From Clostridium sp. (lineage in GTDB: Bacteria > Bacillota_A > Clostridia > Lachnospirales > Lachnospiraceae): DNA of 37,064 bases. Each line of letters opens with the position of its first letter. The stretch's first letter is position 1. Under the pieces are notes generated by a model. The model saw nothing but the letters and a program-made list of their open reading frames with translations. It made no database searches and was not told where the DNA came from. The stretch is taken from assembly GCA_023666975.1 (NCBI GenBank), contig JAMPAW010000018.1, positions 1 to 37,064 of the forward strand, in the 5' to 3' direction. Positions 26,144-35,129 of this stretch are shown piece after piece. The translations under genes were made by a program, and so were the position numbers.

Positions 26144-27129
26144 TATCGGCACTTTTCCTGCCTTGTCCCATATCTCATACACAGGGATTTTTTCGTTTCC
26201 TGTAACCACTGGTTATAATCTTTATACGCATCGGGCGGCGGTTTATCCTCCACATCATAACCAAGCTCATAATATTTCTGCATGAGTTTCTTGGCTGCAT
26301 TCCGTCCGGGGGCATCATTATCCAGACAGAATTTAATACTCCGTATCTGCGGATGTTCAGACAGAAATGTCGCAAGCGGTGCATCCGACAGCATTCCCAA
26401 TGCCACAAGACTACTCTCATAATCCTGAAAAATATCCATATAACTCATGGCATCTATAGCAGCCTCAAATACCGCCACTTCACTGCTTTCTTCCCTAAAT
26501 ACATTAAAACCGTATCTTTTATCATTGCCCGCCACATCGCACTTAAAAGGCTTTCCATTCCTGTCAAATACACCCCTCATGCTTGCAAATCGGGTATTTC
26601 CATCCTTGTCATTTCCCTTGAACACAATGTTATGGTAATTCTTCTCCTCGTAAATCAATCCCCGCTTTACAAAGAAGCTTATTATATCTTTACTGACTGC
26701 CCTCTCATTCTGGAGATAGAAATACAGATAACGGTTGTCATATGCCGGCGCCGGAAGAATAAACTCTTTTCTTTTCTCCTCCTGCACCTGAGTGACCTGA
26801 TGTTTCAGCTCCGGCTTTTTATCCCCCTCTGACAGCTGCCTGTATCCGGCAAAATCAAGCAGCCAAAATACGGCTTCTTTGGTCTCCAACCCGGCAAATG
26901 TCTTTAAAAAATCTATCTGTGAACCGCCTCTTCCACTACTCTCATGCTCTCTGGACCAACGGAACCAGCTTTTCCGGTTATAAATACGGATAGAATCCAT
27001 CTCCTTCAGGGTATGACAATGCCCAATGCGTCTGACGGTATATCCCAGACGGGATGCCACATCACATAAATCCGTACTCTTGGCAATCTCAAGTTCCTCA
27101 CTGGTAAATTTCCTGTAATCTGCTTTCAT
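26143..27129 (-). CDS. DUF3991/Toprim primase-like protein
   Basis: A 328-residue protein. The N-terminal third matches DUF3991-type proteins (VASRLGYTVRRIGHCHTLKEMDSIRIYNRKSWFRWS, then GSQIDFLKTF). The C-terminal half has a Toprim fold with the acidic pair of strands VAVFEAAIDAMSY and IKFCLDNDAPGRNAAKKL. Such proteins resemble DnaG-type primases without a clear zinc finger and may prime complementary-strand synthesis after transfer (inference). The ATG at 27129 follows GGAAAGAGC at a slightly long distance. Its end touches the iteron array. Confidence 0.87.
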   Translation of the reverse strand: MKADYRKFTSEELEIAKSTDLCDVASRLGYTVRRIGHCHTLKEMDSIRIYNRKSWFRWSREHESSGRGGSQIDFLKTFAGLETKEAVFWLLDFAGYRQLSEGDKKPELKHQVTQVQEEKRKEFILPAPAYDNRYLYFYLQNERAVSKDIISFFVKRGLIYEEKNYHNIVFKGNDKDGNTRFASMRGVFDRNGKPFKCDVAGNDKRYGFNVFREESSEVAVFEAAIDAMSYMDIFQDYESSLVALGMLSDAPLATFLSEHPQIRSIKFCLDNDAPGRNAAKKLMQKYYELGYDVEDKPPPDAYKDYNQWLQETKKSLCMRYGTRQEKCR

Positions 27130-27131
27130 AT

Positions 27132-27665
27132 CTATCTGCTCTTTCCTGCAATCATGGGTATTTCAAATTTGAGTTCTTTATAATCCGTGCATTTGGAATA
27201 ATAGGGATTCTTCATCATTTCTTTTTCACGAAAACTAAAATATTCACGATTATCTCCTCCCACAATCACATGATCCAATAACGGAATGCCCATCATATCG
27301 CATAAATTTAACAATTTGTCTGTCAGCATTGTATCTTCCTTGGATGGAAAAAGGCATCCCGATGGATGATTATGAACAAGAATCATGGTTGCCGCATTGG
27401 AAAGAATACTGCTTTTAAACAGTTCTCTTGGACAGGCAATGCTTTGATTAACAGCTCCCATACTGGCAAAATGACAGTTAATCGGAGTCCCGTCTGTTTT
27501 TAAATTAATAATGCATACAACTTCCCTGTCCATGTCACACATGAATTCTCCCATTGCCACTACAGCATCCTTCGGAGTGCAAATCTTATGCTCTGACAAA
27601 ACCGGAGCATCCTTTACCAGCCGGATAGATACAACTTCAATCTCTCCCTTCTGATTCTTCTTCAA
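27132..27665 (-). CDS. radC: RadC-family JAB/MPN metalloprotein
   Basis: A 177-residue protein with the RadC JAMM zinc motif HNHPSG, followed by EDTMLTDKL and HVIVGGDNREYFSFRE. RadC proteins are frequent on ICEs and plasmids; their biochemical role is not settled. I chose TTG 27665, which follows AAGGAGG by 6 bases, rather than the in-frame TTG at 27683, which lies before that ribosome binding site. The start lies inside the small upstream gene, so translation is likely coupled. Confidence 0.88.
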   Translation of the reverse strand: MKKNQKGEIEVVSIRLVKDAPVLSEHKICTPKDAVVAMGEFMCDMDREVVCIINLKTDGTPINCHFASMGAVNQSIACPRELFKSSILSNAATMILVHNHPSGCLFPSKEDTMLTDKLLNLCDMMGIPLLDHVIVGGDNREYFSFREKEMMKNPYYSKCTDYKELKFEIPMIAGKSR

Positions 27666-27771
27666 TTTTTTCCTCCTTATCAAATTTTACATGGATAATA
27701 AAGTCTCCTTTTTGTGATGCTGCTAAGGTTTTGAATTCCCCCGGTGTAAGACTCTTCTCCTTTTCTTCCAT
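27637..27771 (-). CDS. 44-residue mini-protein overlapping radC
   Basis: The reverse strand encodes MEEKEKSLTPGEFKTLAASQ... and a very acidic tail, with ATG at 27771 preceded by GGAGGG. It overlaps the start of radC in another frame. The ordered hydrophobic/charged pattern (GDFIIHVKF) looks like a small folded protein, and short genes of this type often precede radC in ICEs as I recall them. Function unknown. Confidence 0.55.
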   Translation of the reverse strand: MEEKEKSLTPGEFKTLAASQKGDFIIHVKFDKEEKIEEESEGRD

Positions 27772-27784
27772 ATATCCCTCCACA

Positions 27785-28786
27785 CTATCTTCTCATATCC
27801 GCTGCATATGTCATCTGCGATTCTGCCACAATGCCATCCAACCGTTTATTCGGCGTATCCGTTGCAAGTGCAAGCTTTCTCAAATCCTTATCATAATGAT
27901 ATACCTGATTGGAGAGACGAATTTCTAACGGAACGGATTCCATGTTAATGTCCGTTACCATTTGTGCCAGCTCTTCCGGCTCCCCAAGCTCAGCAGATAC
28001 CGCAATGACTTCATGAATCGAAGAGGGCAGCACATATAAATCCCCGCCAATTTTTTCAGCCAATTCATGAAGAGTGTCCTCATATACCATAGAAGCCGCA
28101 CCATTAATCTTCTGCACATTTGAAATGACATACATATCCTTTCCCTGTGCAGTCTCCTCAACCATTAGTTCTGCATTTTCTTCTGATATTCCTGCCTCGG
28201 TAAAAAAACCTTGTATAATCTCATTCATACTTCTTATTTCTATCGGAAGTATCTTTTTAGTATTTCTTATTGCCGCTTCATACAACTGGTCCTCTGTCAT
28301 GCCTAAATACTCTGCATGGTCATTATTAATCAATACACTCTGCAATCTGCTTTCCTGTACGGTCAGCACATACCGGTATACAATAGACAAATCCATAAAT
28401 TCCCTATGCGGAATTTCCTCTAACAGTTCCATATTCTGTTCCGTATTTATCAACATCAATACAATTTTATCTTCTTCATCAGAAAAACCAAAATTTGAAA
28501 TGTTATCCGTTATTGTCTGATAAGTATTCTGCATATCCCGTACAAAAGATTCCATCAATTCCTGAACACTTTTTCCTGTAGAGTATTCCTCATACATACG
28601 ATTAAGATAAACTATCGGATATGCATTACATTCCGTATCACTTGGCAGTACCAATTTCAAACCATCCAATATTTGATTCGTTTTATTGATTGCTTCCAGT
28701 TTCACTTCACAATTCTTGAACTCGTCCGGCAAGAAATCTAAAATCTTTTCTGTGATATATTCCTTAAATACTTCATAAGTCATCAT
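27785..28786 (-). CDS. DUF5688-family protein
   Basis: A 333-residue protein recognisable as DUF5688 from the acidic N-terminal half with SVQELMESFVRDMQ, the central NTEQNMELLEEIPHREFMDLSIVYRYVL, and the end in which VYEDTLHELAEKIGGDLYVLPSSIHEVIAV appears. DUF5688 proteins are common on clostridial ICEs; no function is known. I chose ATG 28786, which follows CAGGAGG. That ribosome binding site comes directly after an intrinsic terminator (28801-28833). Confidence 0.85.
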   Translation of the reverse strand: MMTYEVFKEYITEKILDFLPDEFKNCEVKLEAINKTNQILDGLKLVLPSDTECNAYPIVYLNRMYEEYSTGKSVQELMESFVRDMQNTYQTITDNISNFGFSDEEDKIVLMLINTEQNMELLEEIPHREFMDLSIVYRYVLTVQESRLQSVLINNDHAEYLGMTEDQLYEAAIRNTKKILPIEIRSMNEIIQGFFTEAGISEENAELMVEETAQGKDMYVISNVQKINGAASMVYEDTLHELAEKIGGDLYVLPSSIHEVIAVSAELGEPEELAQMVTDINMESVPLEIRLSNQVYHYDKDLRKLALATDTPNKRLDGIVAESQMTYAADMRR

Positions 28787-28800
28787 ATTGTTTTCCTCCT

Positions 28801-28833
28801 GTAAAAAGGGTACAGACATCAGCCTGTACCCTG
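28801..28833 (-). terminator. Intrinsic terminator between the adhesin and DUF5688 genes
   Basis: GGGTACAG and CTGTACCC form a perfect 8-bp stem around an 8-base loop, with TTTTT following on the reverse strand. It ends the adhesin transcript and sits immediately before the DUF5688 ribosome binding site, so read-through would be required for co-transcription. In the remaining gap to 28946 there is another 7-bp inverted repeat at 28910-28931 but no gene. Confidence 0.85.
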
Positions 28834-28946
28834 CTTAATAATTTCAATATTGTCATATTCCCCTATGGACAAACTATGCTAAGGCAAAACCCTGGTTTGG
28901 ATAATTATCATTACATCCCAAAGAATGTAATCCATTATGGCTTAAC

Positions 28947-31900
28947 CTATCCTAATTTCACTTTTTTACGCTTCCAAAAGAAAGCCACAAAGCCTGCCGC
29001 CAAAAGAACCGCTCCCATGCAGCCAAACAGCCACATATTCAGATTATCCCCGGTCTGAGGGAGCCTTGGCTCCGTAGGCTTGTTCGTAATGCTTAATTCA
29101 TACTCAACAATCTCCGGCACATCATCATATCGCAGTTTTACTTCATGCGGTGTACTGTCAAGAATATAGCCGTCAGCCGCTTTTGTTTCCACAACATAAT
29201 AGACAATATCCTCCTGATACCTGCCATCCTTGAATACTGCAATCGGAAGTTCCTTTGATTCCGCATTGCCATTCTTGTCAGTTACAAGCGTTTCAATCAC
29301 GTTTCCATCCTTATCACGGATTTCAAAGGTTACACCTGCAATCCCTTCCTTAGTGGTCTCATTTGTCTTGTGAATAATGATTTTTCCATTCATAAGCTCA
29401 TCCTTCATGGATACCTTCTGGATTTCAGCAGTTTCTTTGACCTCAAACTCCACATCATTTGCTATTTTATAGCCATACGGTGCAGCTTCCTCACGCAGAA
29501 TATAGCTGCCCACAGGAAGTTTTTCAATCATATGAGGCTTGCCTTCAGATGCCCACTTTTCCACTATTTTTCCATCTGCATCAATAATGGATAATACAGC
29601 ACCCTCCAACTCACACTCTCCAGTAATATCAGTTTTGGAAATTTCCACACGAATCGGCTCGTTCTCAAACTCTGCCACAAACTCAAGCACCTTTGTCTTA
29701 GAATCCTGATAGGATGCATCCACATCAAAAATTTCATCTGACTTTACATAGCCTGCCGGTGCCTGAATTTCTTTCACATAATACTGCCCAAGGGGAAGGT
29801 CTGAAAGAAAAACAGCTTTACCGCTCTTGTCCGTTACTCTTTTCTCAATCAGGGTATCTTTCTTCTGCAATACCTTTCCGTCTGCATTTATAATGTCCTC
29901 TTTTGCGTACAGACCAAATACGGCATTTGCAAGATATTCATCTGTTCCTGTCTCTTTTTTTACAACGGTAATCTGCACCTTCTGTCTCTCATTTGTCACA
30001 TACATTCCTGCATAAACAACCGGCGTGTCCTGATCAACATAGGACAAGTCAGCCTCAATCGGCGTGGAATCCAGCACAAAACCCTCCAATGTCTTTGTCT
30101 CCACAAGGTAATATCTGCCAAGAGGCAAATCCTCTATCATGGCAGCTCCCCTGTCATTTGTTACAATGGTGTCTACCAGCTCGTCCTTTTCAAAATAAAG
30201 GGTATCCAGACCGTCAGTGCTTATAATATCCTCTGCCGCATATACTTCAAAGGTAACCCCTGCAAGACTCTTTTTGAAATAATCGAATATGAAAGAGAAC
30301 CATCGGTCATTTACAAGATTAGTATCTGTCAGAAATTCCCCGTCTTTATTGATAATGATTGCACCTGTCGGCACTTCGTCTTTCATCTCAACGTTCTGAA
30401 CCTTTTCGGTATCTTCTACCGTGAACGATACATCAACAGCTTTCAGATAGCCATATGGTGCAAATTCCTCCCGCAGCGTATAAGTTTTTCCTGCCACGAG
30501 CCTCTTGATAACATGTGCCTCTCCTGCCTTTGATGTCCATGTTTCCACAATGTTTCCTGCTTCATCAATAACAGAAAGCGTTGCACCGGAAAGCTCTGCA
30601 CCACTTGCAATATCTTCCTTTGTAAATTCAAAGGTAATAGGTGTATTCAGATATACGGACTCCAGTTTTACCGTTTCTACATCCTGCCCCCGATACCCCG
30701 CTTCAAAGGTTACAATTTCCCCGGAAGATACATAACCTGCCGGCACTTCCATTTCCTTTGCATAATACATTCCAAGCGGATAGTCTTTTTCAAAGGCAAT
30801 CCTGCCGTTTTCATCGGAGACTGCCGTCTCAAGCAGAGTTCCCGCTTCCACGATTACCTTATCCTCTGCGTTTACAATATCCGTATCCGCATATAGTCCA
30901 AATACTGCACCTGCAATAGGAAGCTTTGTCTCTGCATCCTGCTTTTCTACTGCCAGTTCTACCTTTTGTCTGTCATTGGAAAATGTCAGGGACTCATAAA
31001 TCACGGGGGTTCTGTCATCCACATATACAAAGCTCACATCCTGCGCTTCTCCATTCAGCACATATCCAAAAGGTGCTTTTGTCTCCTTTACAGTATATGT
31101 GCCAAGCGGAATATCTGAAAGGACAGCCCTTCCATCCTCTCCTGTTGTAATGGTTGCCACCAGTTCTCCCTTACTGTAATATTTCGTGCGTTCTCCGTTT
31201 TCATCTCTCTGGAAATCATTGGTATAAATATCCTCAGACGCATAAACTTCAAACTCTGCTCCGGCAAGGTTTCCTTCCTTATAAACAAATTGCTTATCCT
31301 CAAAGTTTGTAAACAGACCTCCCTCGCAGCCGCTTAATACCTCTCCCTTCTTTTCCACAGTCAGTTCGCCCAATACAGGACTATCTTCATAATCTACCGT
31401 AATAACCGCTTCATAAGTGTCCGGATCAGTTTCATAAAAAGTATTTGTATCTACCTCTACTGTCACATACTCCGTATTAACTGCATATCCATCCGGCGCT
31501 GTTACCTCTTCAATCCGGTATTTTCCAATCCCTAGTACTTCCGGCAACATCAGGCAGCCGGATTCATCCGTAAAGAAGGAAGTATGCTTAACCTTCGACG
31601 GATAAGTGGTATACATTTTTACATACTCATTTTCATTAAGGTTATAAATCTTAAATTCCGTATTTGGCACAAGAACCGTCTGCCCGGTCTTGGAATCTTT
31701 TTTTACCACACGCAGTTTTGCCTCAAATTCCCGGTCAAGAAACACTCTCCATACTAAAGGCTTAGCCGGATTATTTTCCGTAATCCTTACTTCAAAAGGC
31801 GCTATCGTCTCCATGTTATGGGGCGTAACCTTTTCGCAAACCACATAGGTTCCATATGGAAGGGGTGCCGTAACCAGATATCCTTTTTCATCTGTATAAA

Positions 31901-33617
31901 GAATGGTTTCTCCATTCTTTCCAATTACAGCAGGCACAGCGCCGGCAAAATCATAACTTCCATCTGCCTTAACCGGCAATGAGGATTTCAGATAGGCGCT
32001 GAAACCTGCACCAGAAAGCAGAGGTGCTTCCGTATCATCCCCATTATCCGATACCTTAATCAACTGAAAGGGCTGTTTGATGACTTGTTCCTCTGAAGTG
32101 ATACTCTTTGCTATTTCCGCTTCCTTATCGCCCTCATATTCACATATAATGTCATACTCGGTTTTATCCAAAAGATAGCCTTTGGATGGTTTTATTTCCT
32201 TCAGATAATAGCTGCCAAGATAAAGATTACGCGCCTCTGCATTTCCATCTTTATCCACCGTAAGGGTTGCCACAAGTTCTCCCGCATGAAACACAGTTCC
32301 GGTTACGCCATCCGGATGAATAATATCTGTCCGGGCATATAACCCATAAACGGCTCCGGTTAATTCTGCATCCCCCTGCGGCACCGCCTTCCCTGTTTCT
32401 TTATCAACTTTGTTTACATGGATTTTTACCGTTACTCTCTTATCAGAAGCTATAATATCTGTGGTTCTCCCGGCTTTCACTTCCAACGTATATACTGCAT
32501 TACTGATTACATACCCAAAAGGTGCCGATATTTCCTTCACATAATAGGTTCCCGCTATCAGTGCCTCAGATTTTGCACAGCCGCCGGCATCTGTCATCAT
32601 AGTCTGAATCAGATTTGTACATCCGCTGTCAGTATAAATGCCATAAACGGCTCCTGCCAGCTTTACCCCGCTCGCTTCATCTATTTTGGTAATCCTTCCA
32701 TAACCGATATTTTCTGTTTTTACTTTAATATAAGCCGGGAGCGGGTCTCCGGAAGGAACCTCTGAAATAAACTCCTGTGCGCCGGGATCATCGGTCAGCC
32801 AGAATACACAGCTTCCGCTAAGCTGTATTCTCCCGCTGTTAGAAGTAAAGGTTCCCGTTGTAGCTTCCGTATTGACCTCGGTTGAACAAATAGTCAGTGT
32901 ATTGCCGTTTCTGCTTACTTCATATCCTGCAAGTGATAAATCAAATTCTGACAGTACGCCATTACTATCCGTCAGAACGGTTTCAAATCTCTGATTTTCT
33001 TCACTCCACTTTAATTCATAAGTTTCCGCCTTGCTGACTCTGGATGCCGCAAAGCTTGGTATCGTTCCATTAATCCCGGTATTAATACAGTTTTTTAACG
33101 CAACATAATAGGCATAGGCATTTATCGGGTCCGGTGCAGTTGCACATAGTTTTTCCGCAGCCGAATCGGCGGCAGAAGTACCAAAAATCCCCTTTTCAAT
33201 AATCCATACCATTGTCTGTGTGGCAATATATTTATCCTTTTGATTATTGCTTGGCGCATCTGCACTTGTGCTGGAATACCCATAATACAGACAGTATCTA
33301 AGATATAGCGCCTGCATATCCGTTAAAGTCGTTCTCGCATTCTCATAGCTGTTCATAAGCTGGCCGTTTTTTGCAGTCATTCCAAAATTCATACAATACG
33401 CCGTATGCCCGTCTATCATGGCATATATAATCTTCTTATGGCTAAATCCCGCTTTTAACTCACTGACCTCTCCCGAATCACAAACGGATGCATTGCAAAA
33501 GGAAAGATTGGAACTCTGACTCGCTGCAAACACCGCACTCCCATTTGCAAATAATGAAGTAAAGATTGTCAGAACTGCAAGAAATCCTGCGAGAAATCTT
33601 TTTCCGTTGAACTTCAT
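28947..33617 (-). CDS. LPXTG-anchored SpaA/Cna-B adhesin with thioester-type N-terminus
   Basis: A 1556-residue surface protein. A signal peptide spans 1-31 (ends GSAVFA). A thioester-domain-like region follows, with Cys75 in AYCMNFG and Gln134 in ATQTMVWII, the residue pair that forms an internal thioester in TED adhesins. Then come about a dozen Cna-B/SpaA beta-sandwich repeats (typical LAGAVYGIY...GTYYVKEISAPFGY units), and a three-domain block of about 330 residues occurs twice in a row. The C-terminus has LPQTG at 1519-1523, a membrane helix and KRKK. A host sortase would link it to the cell wall; none is encoded here. It may bind host surfaces or other cells during mating. The ATG at 33617 follows GAGGAGG. 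Confidence 0.92.
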   Translation of the reverse strand: MKFNGKRFLAGFLAVLTIFTSLFANGSAVFAASQSSNLSFCNASVCDSGEVSELKAGFSHKKIIYAMIDGHTAYCMNFGMTAKNGQLMNSYENARTTLTDMQALYLRYCLYYGYSSTSADAPSNNQKDKYIATQTMVWIIEKGIFGTSAADSAAEKLCATAPDPINAYAYYVALKNCINTGINGTIPSFAASRVSKAETYELKWSEENQRFETVLTDSNGVLSEFDLSLAGYEVSRNGNTLTICSTEVNTEATTGTFTSNSGRIQLSGSCVFWLTDDPGAQEFISEVPSGDPLPAYIKVKTENIGYGRITKIDEASGVKLAGAVYGIYTDSGCTNLIQTMMTDAGGCAKSEALIAGTYYVKEISAPFGYVISNAVYTLEVKAGRTTDIIASDKRVTVKIHVNKVDKETGKAVPQGDAELTGAVYGLYARTDIIHPDGVTGTVFHAGELVATLTVDKDGNAEARNLYLGSYYLKEIKPSKGYLLDKTEYDIICEYEGDKEAEIAKSITSEEQVIKQPFQLIKVSDNGDDTEAPLLSGAGFSAYLKSSLPVKADGSYDFAGAVPAVIGKNGETILYTDEKGYLVTAPLPYGTYVVCEKVTPHNMETIAPFEVRITENNPAKPLVWRVFLDREFEAKLRVVKKDSKTGQTVLVPNTEFKIYNLNENEYVKMYTTYPSKVKHTSFFTDESGCLMLPEVLGIGKYRIEEVTAPDGYAVNTEYVTVEVDTNTFYETDPDTYEAVITVDYEDSPVLGELTVEKKGEVLSGCEGGLFTNFEDKQFVYKEGNLAGAEFEVYASEDIYTNDFQRDENGERTKYYSKGELVATITTGEDGRAVLSDIPLGTYTVKETKAPFGYVLNGEAQDVSFVYVDDRTPVIYESLTFSNDRQKVELAVEKQDAETKLPIAGAVFGLYADTDIVNAEDKVIVEAGTLLETAVSDENGRIAFEKDYPLGMYYAKEMEVPAGYVSSGEIVTFEAGYRGQDVETVKLESVYLNTPITFEFTKEDIASGAELSGATLSVIDEAGNIVETWTSKAGEAHVIKRLVAGKTYTLREEFAPYGYLKAVDVSFTVEDTEKVQNVEMKDEVPTGAIIINKDGEFLTDTNLVNDRWFSFIFDYFKKSLAGVTFEVYAAEDIISTDGLDTLYFEKDELVDTIVTNDRGAAMIEDLPLGRYYLVETKTLEGFVLDSTPIEADLSYVDQDTPVVYAGMYVTNERQKVQITVVKKETGTDEYLANAVFGLYAKEDIINADGKVLQKKDTLIEKRVTDKSGKAVFLSDLPLGQYYVKEIQAPAGYVKSDEIFDVDASYQDSKTKVLEFVAEFENEPIRVEISKTDITGECELEGAVLSIIDADGKIVEKWASEGKPHMIEKLPVGSYILREEAAPYGYKIANDVEFEVKETAEIQKVSMKDELMNGKIIIHKTNETTKEGIAGVTFEIRDKDGNVIETLVTDKNGNAESKELPIAVFKDGRYQEDIVYYVVETKAADGYILDSTPHEVKLRYDDVPEIVEYELSITNKPTEPRLPQTGDNLNMWLFGCMGAVLLAAGFVAFFWKRKKVKLG

Positions 33618-33732
33618 AAATCAACCTCCTCGTTTTATAATCAGACCAGAATCCCAGCCAATGCCATATATATCCAATATTTAATATGCCTGTCTGGTTC
33701 AGCCCGATTTTTCTGTTTCTTTTGTTTTTAAG

Positions 33733-33770
33733 CACAAAAATAACAGGCATGAAAATCAGCCTGTCATTTT
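33733..33770 (-). terminator. Intrinsic terminator after the lipoprotein gene
   Basis: AATGACAGGC and GCCTGTTATT form a 10-bp stem with one G-T pair around a 10-base loop. Ts follow on the reverse strand and also on the plus strand. It separates the lipoprotein from the adhesin, whose own promoter should then lie in the leader at 33618-33732; I see no convincing -35/-10 pair there. Confidence 0.8.
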
Positions 33771-33788
33771 TATATAATGTTTTATTTT

Positions 33789-34571
33789 TTATGCCCGGTA
33801 GCAATAAAACACATAGCACTCCTTGCCGCCATAGGTAACGGTTCCATGATATTCAATATAGAAATATTGCTGTGGAAGGGATGCATACATGCCTGCAATG
33901 TTCGCTGCTATATCCGCCTCACTGGAAAACTGTACTGTTCCGCTTACATCCCTTGCCTCATTCATATCTGCCGCAACATAATACTCCAAATACCCTGCAC
34001 CATCCGTAGGATAACTGGCATTAAAATCCTCCTGGGAAATTTCTCCTGCCGCAAGCATTTGATTCAGATCATCCGGAATATATATTTTCCCTTGTGCTTT
34101 TGTTTTCTCAACTGCCAGCTCTACCACTCTTTGCGGACTATATGATACCGGTACAGCTTCCGATGTCTGTTCCGGCTCAGACGTAGATTCTTCTGTTCCG
34201 TTCTGTCCGGAAGTTCCCTGTGCTTCCGTCTCATTCTTCGCAGTTTCTGTCCTCTGTGTCTGACCGCTGTTTTCATTTTGTCTGTCTGGTTCAGCAGTCT
34301 GCTGTTCTGTTCTTTCCTTTTCTCCAGAACCACCCGTATCTGTCCGTTCCTCATTATTGCTCTTTTCCGGATTTACCGCCTCCCCCTTTTCCTCTTCCGA
34401 ATCTGTTTCCTCTTTTTTAACCTCTTCCGCCACACCACTATCTGCTTCATTATCCGTTCCGATAACAACGCCGGCATCTGTAAGATTTTCTTTCTCCTGT
34501 CTGCCGCATCCGGTTAATAATAAAATACCAACACCTAAAAGAAACATTATCTTTTGAAATTTTTTATCCAT
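33789..34571 (-). CDS. Lipoprotein with disordered Glu/Thr/Ser-rich linker
   Basis: A 260-residue secreted protein. A type II signal peptide with lipobox LLTGC places the lipidated Cys at residue 22. Residues 25-140 are a low-complexity linker rich in Glu, Thr, Ser, Asn and Gln. The last 115 residues form a compact domain (SPQRVVELAVEKTKAQGKIYIPDDLNQML... to TYGGKECYVFYCY) that I do not recognise by name. It is anchored to the outer face of the membrane and could act in cell-cell contact or surface exclusion; this is inference. The ATG at 34571 follows GGAAAAGGG. Confidence 0.85.
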   Translation of the reverse strand: MDKKFQKIMFLLGVGILLLTGCGRQEKENLTDAGVVIGTDNEADSGVAEEVKKEETDSEEEKGEAVNPEKSNNEERTDTGGSGEKERTEQQTAEPDRQNENSGQTQRTETAKNETEAQGTSGQNGTEESTSEPEQTSEAVPVSYSPQRVVELAVEKTKAQGKIYIPDDLNQMLAAGEISQEDFNASYPTDGAGYLEYYVAADMNEARDVSGTVQFSSEADIAANIAGMYASLPQQYFYIEYHGTVTYGGKECYVFYCYRA

Positions 34572-34579
34572 ACCCTTTT

Positions 34580-34606
34580 CCTATCCTTTCTCCAGAGAAG
34601 GATAGG
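34580..34606. promoter_or_regulatory. Hairpin covering the lipoprotein ribosome binding site
   Basis: CCTATCCTT and AAGGATAGG form a perfect 9-bp stem with a 9-base loop, 8 bases before the ATG. The 3' arm on the reverse strand contains AAGGATAGG, part of the purine-rich binding site, so folding may lower translation. The stretch 34607-34727 shows no convincing gene. Confidence 0.45.
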
Positions 34607-34727
34607 CTTTCCGCAATCTGCCTTTACCCCTCTCCGGGTAACCTCTTTCTTTTCAGTTTCAGGCAGCTTTACGGGTTTATTCTCCAGGGCGGTCCCGTAT
34701 TCTGCTCATAATTTTTCCCTTTCCGAT

Positions 34728-35129
34728 TTATCCCCATCTGCCTGCCAGTTCAGATACTACCGGGTTTTTTTCATCTATTATCCCTGTAATTTCCCTTCCG
34801 CCTTCCTGTGCCCGGACAATCGGTGCACTAATCAAAGCTGAACCCAGCAGCCGGATGATTTCATCCTTTAACCCGCTTTCCATTTCCCTTCTTATTTCCG
34901 CCATATGCTCCGTCGTAATATATTCCGGTCGCTGCATACTCTTCCCTTTATCAAAGATTTCATCATCTTCAAAGCTGTTAATATAAAACTCTATGGCATT
35001 AATAATAAACTGATTTGCGGATTTATGGATGCTTTTATCAAGAGATATCAATATCCCATGAATCCTGCTGTGCTGTTCATTTTGTAAATTCAAGCGGATG
35101 GAATGCCTTGCAAAATTTCTATTTTCCAT
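34728..35129 (-). CDS. ParR-like partner of the actin-like ParM
   Basis: A 133-residue protein that directly follows parM with overlapping stop and start (TAG ATG). The N-terminal half is a ribbon-helix-helix-like segment (RHSIRLNLQNEQHSRIHGILISLDK, then SANQFIINAIEFYINSF), and the C-terminal half is acidic and flexible. This matches the position, size and fold of ParR adaptors, which bind centromere repeats and the end of ParM filaments. Assignment is from context and pattern, not from a motif unique to ParR. Confidence 0.7.
   Translation of the reverse strand: MENRNFARHSIRLNLQNEQHSRIHGILISLDKSIHKSANQFIINAIEFYINSFEDDEIFDKGKSMQRPEYITTEHMAEIRREMESGLKDEIIRLLGSALISAPIVRAQEGGREITGIIDEKNPVVSELAGRWG

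Noticed and set aside
28074..28520. 148-codon plus-strand frame opposite DUF5688
   Set aside because: It mirrors a real gene, has Ser/Ile-rich shadow composition and no ribosome binding site.
33618..33732. Adhesin promoter
   Set aside because: AT-rich boxes exist (TATAAA near the ribosome binding site) but the spacing to any -35 or to the start is wrong.
33478..33819. 113-codon reverse-strand frame across the adhesin start
   Set aside because: It runs through an intrinsic terminator and the adhesin signal peptide in another frame; no ribosome binding site.
34560..34713. About 50 codons open between parR and the lipoprotein (ALENKPVKLPETEKKEV...)
   Set aside because: It looks somewhat protein-like but has no start codon and ends inside the lipoprotein gene. 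It could be a remnant, but the evidence is too thin.
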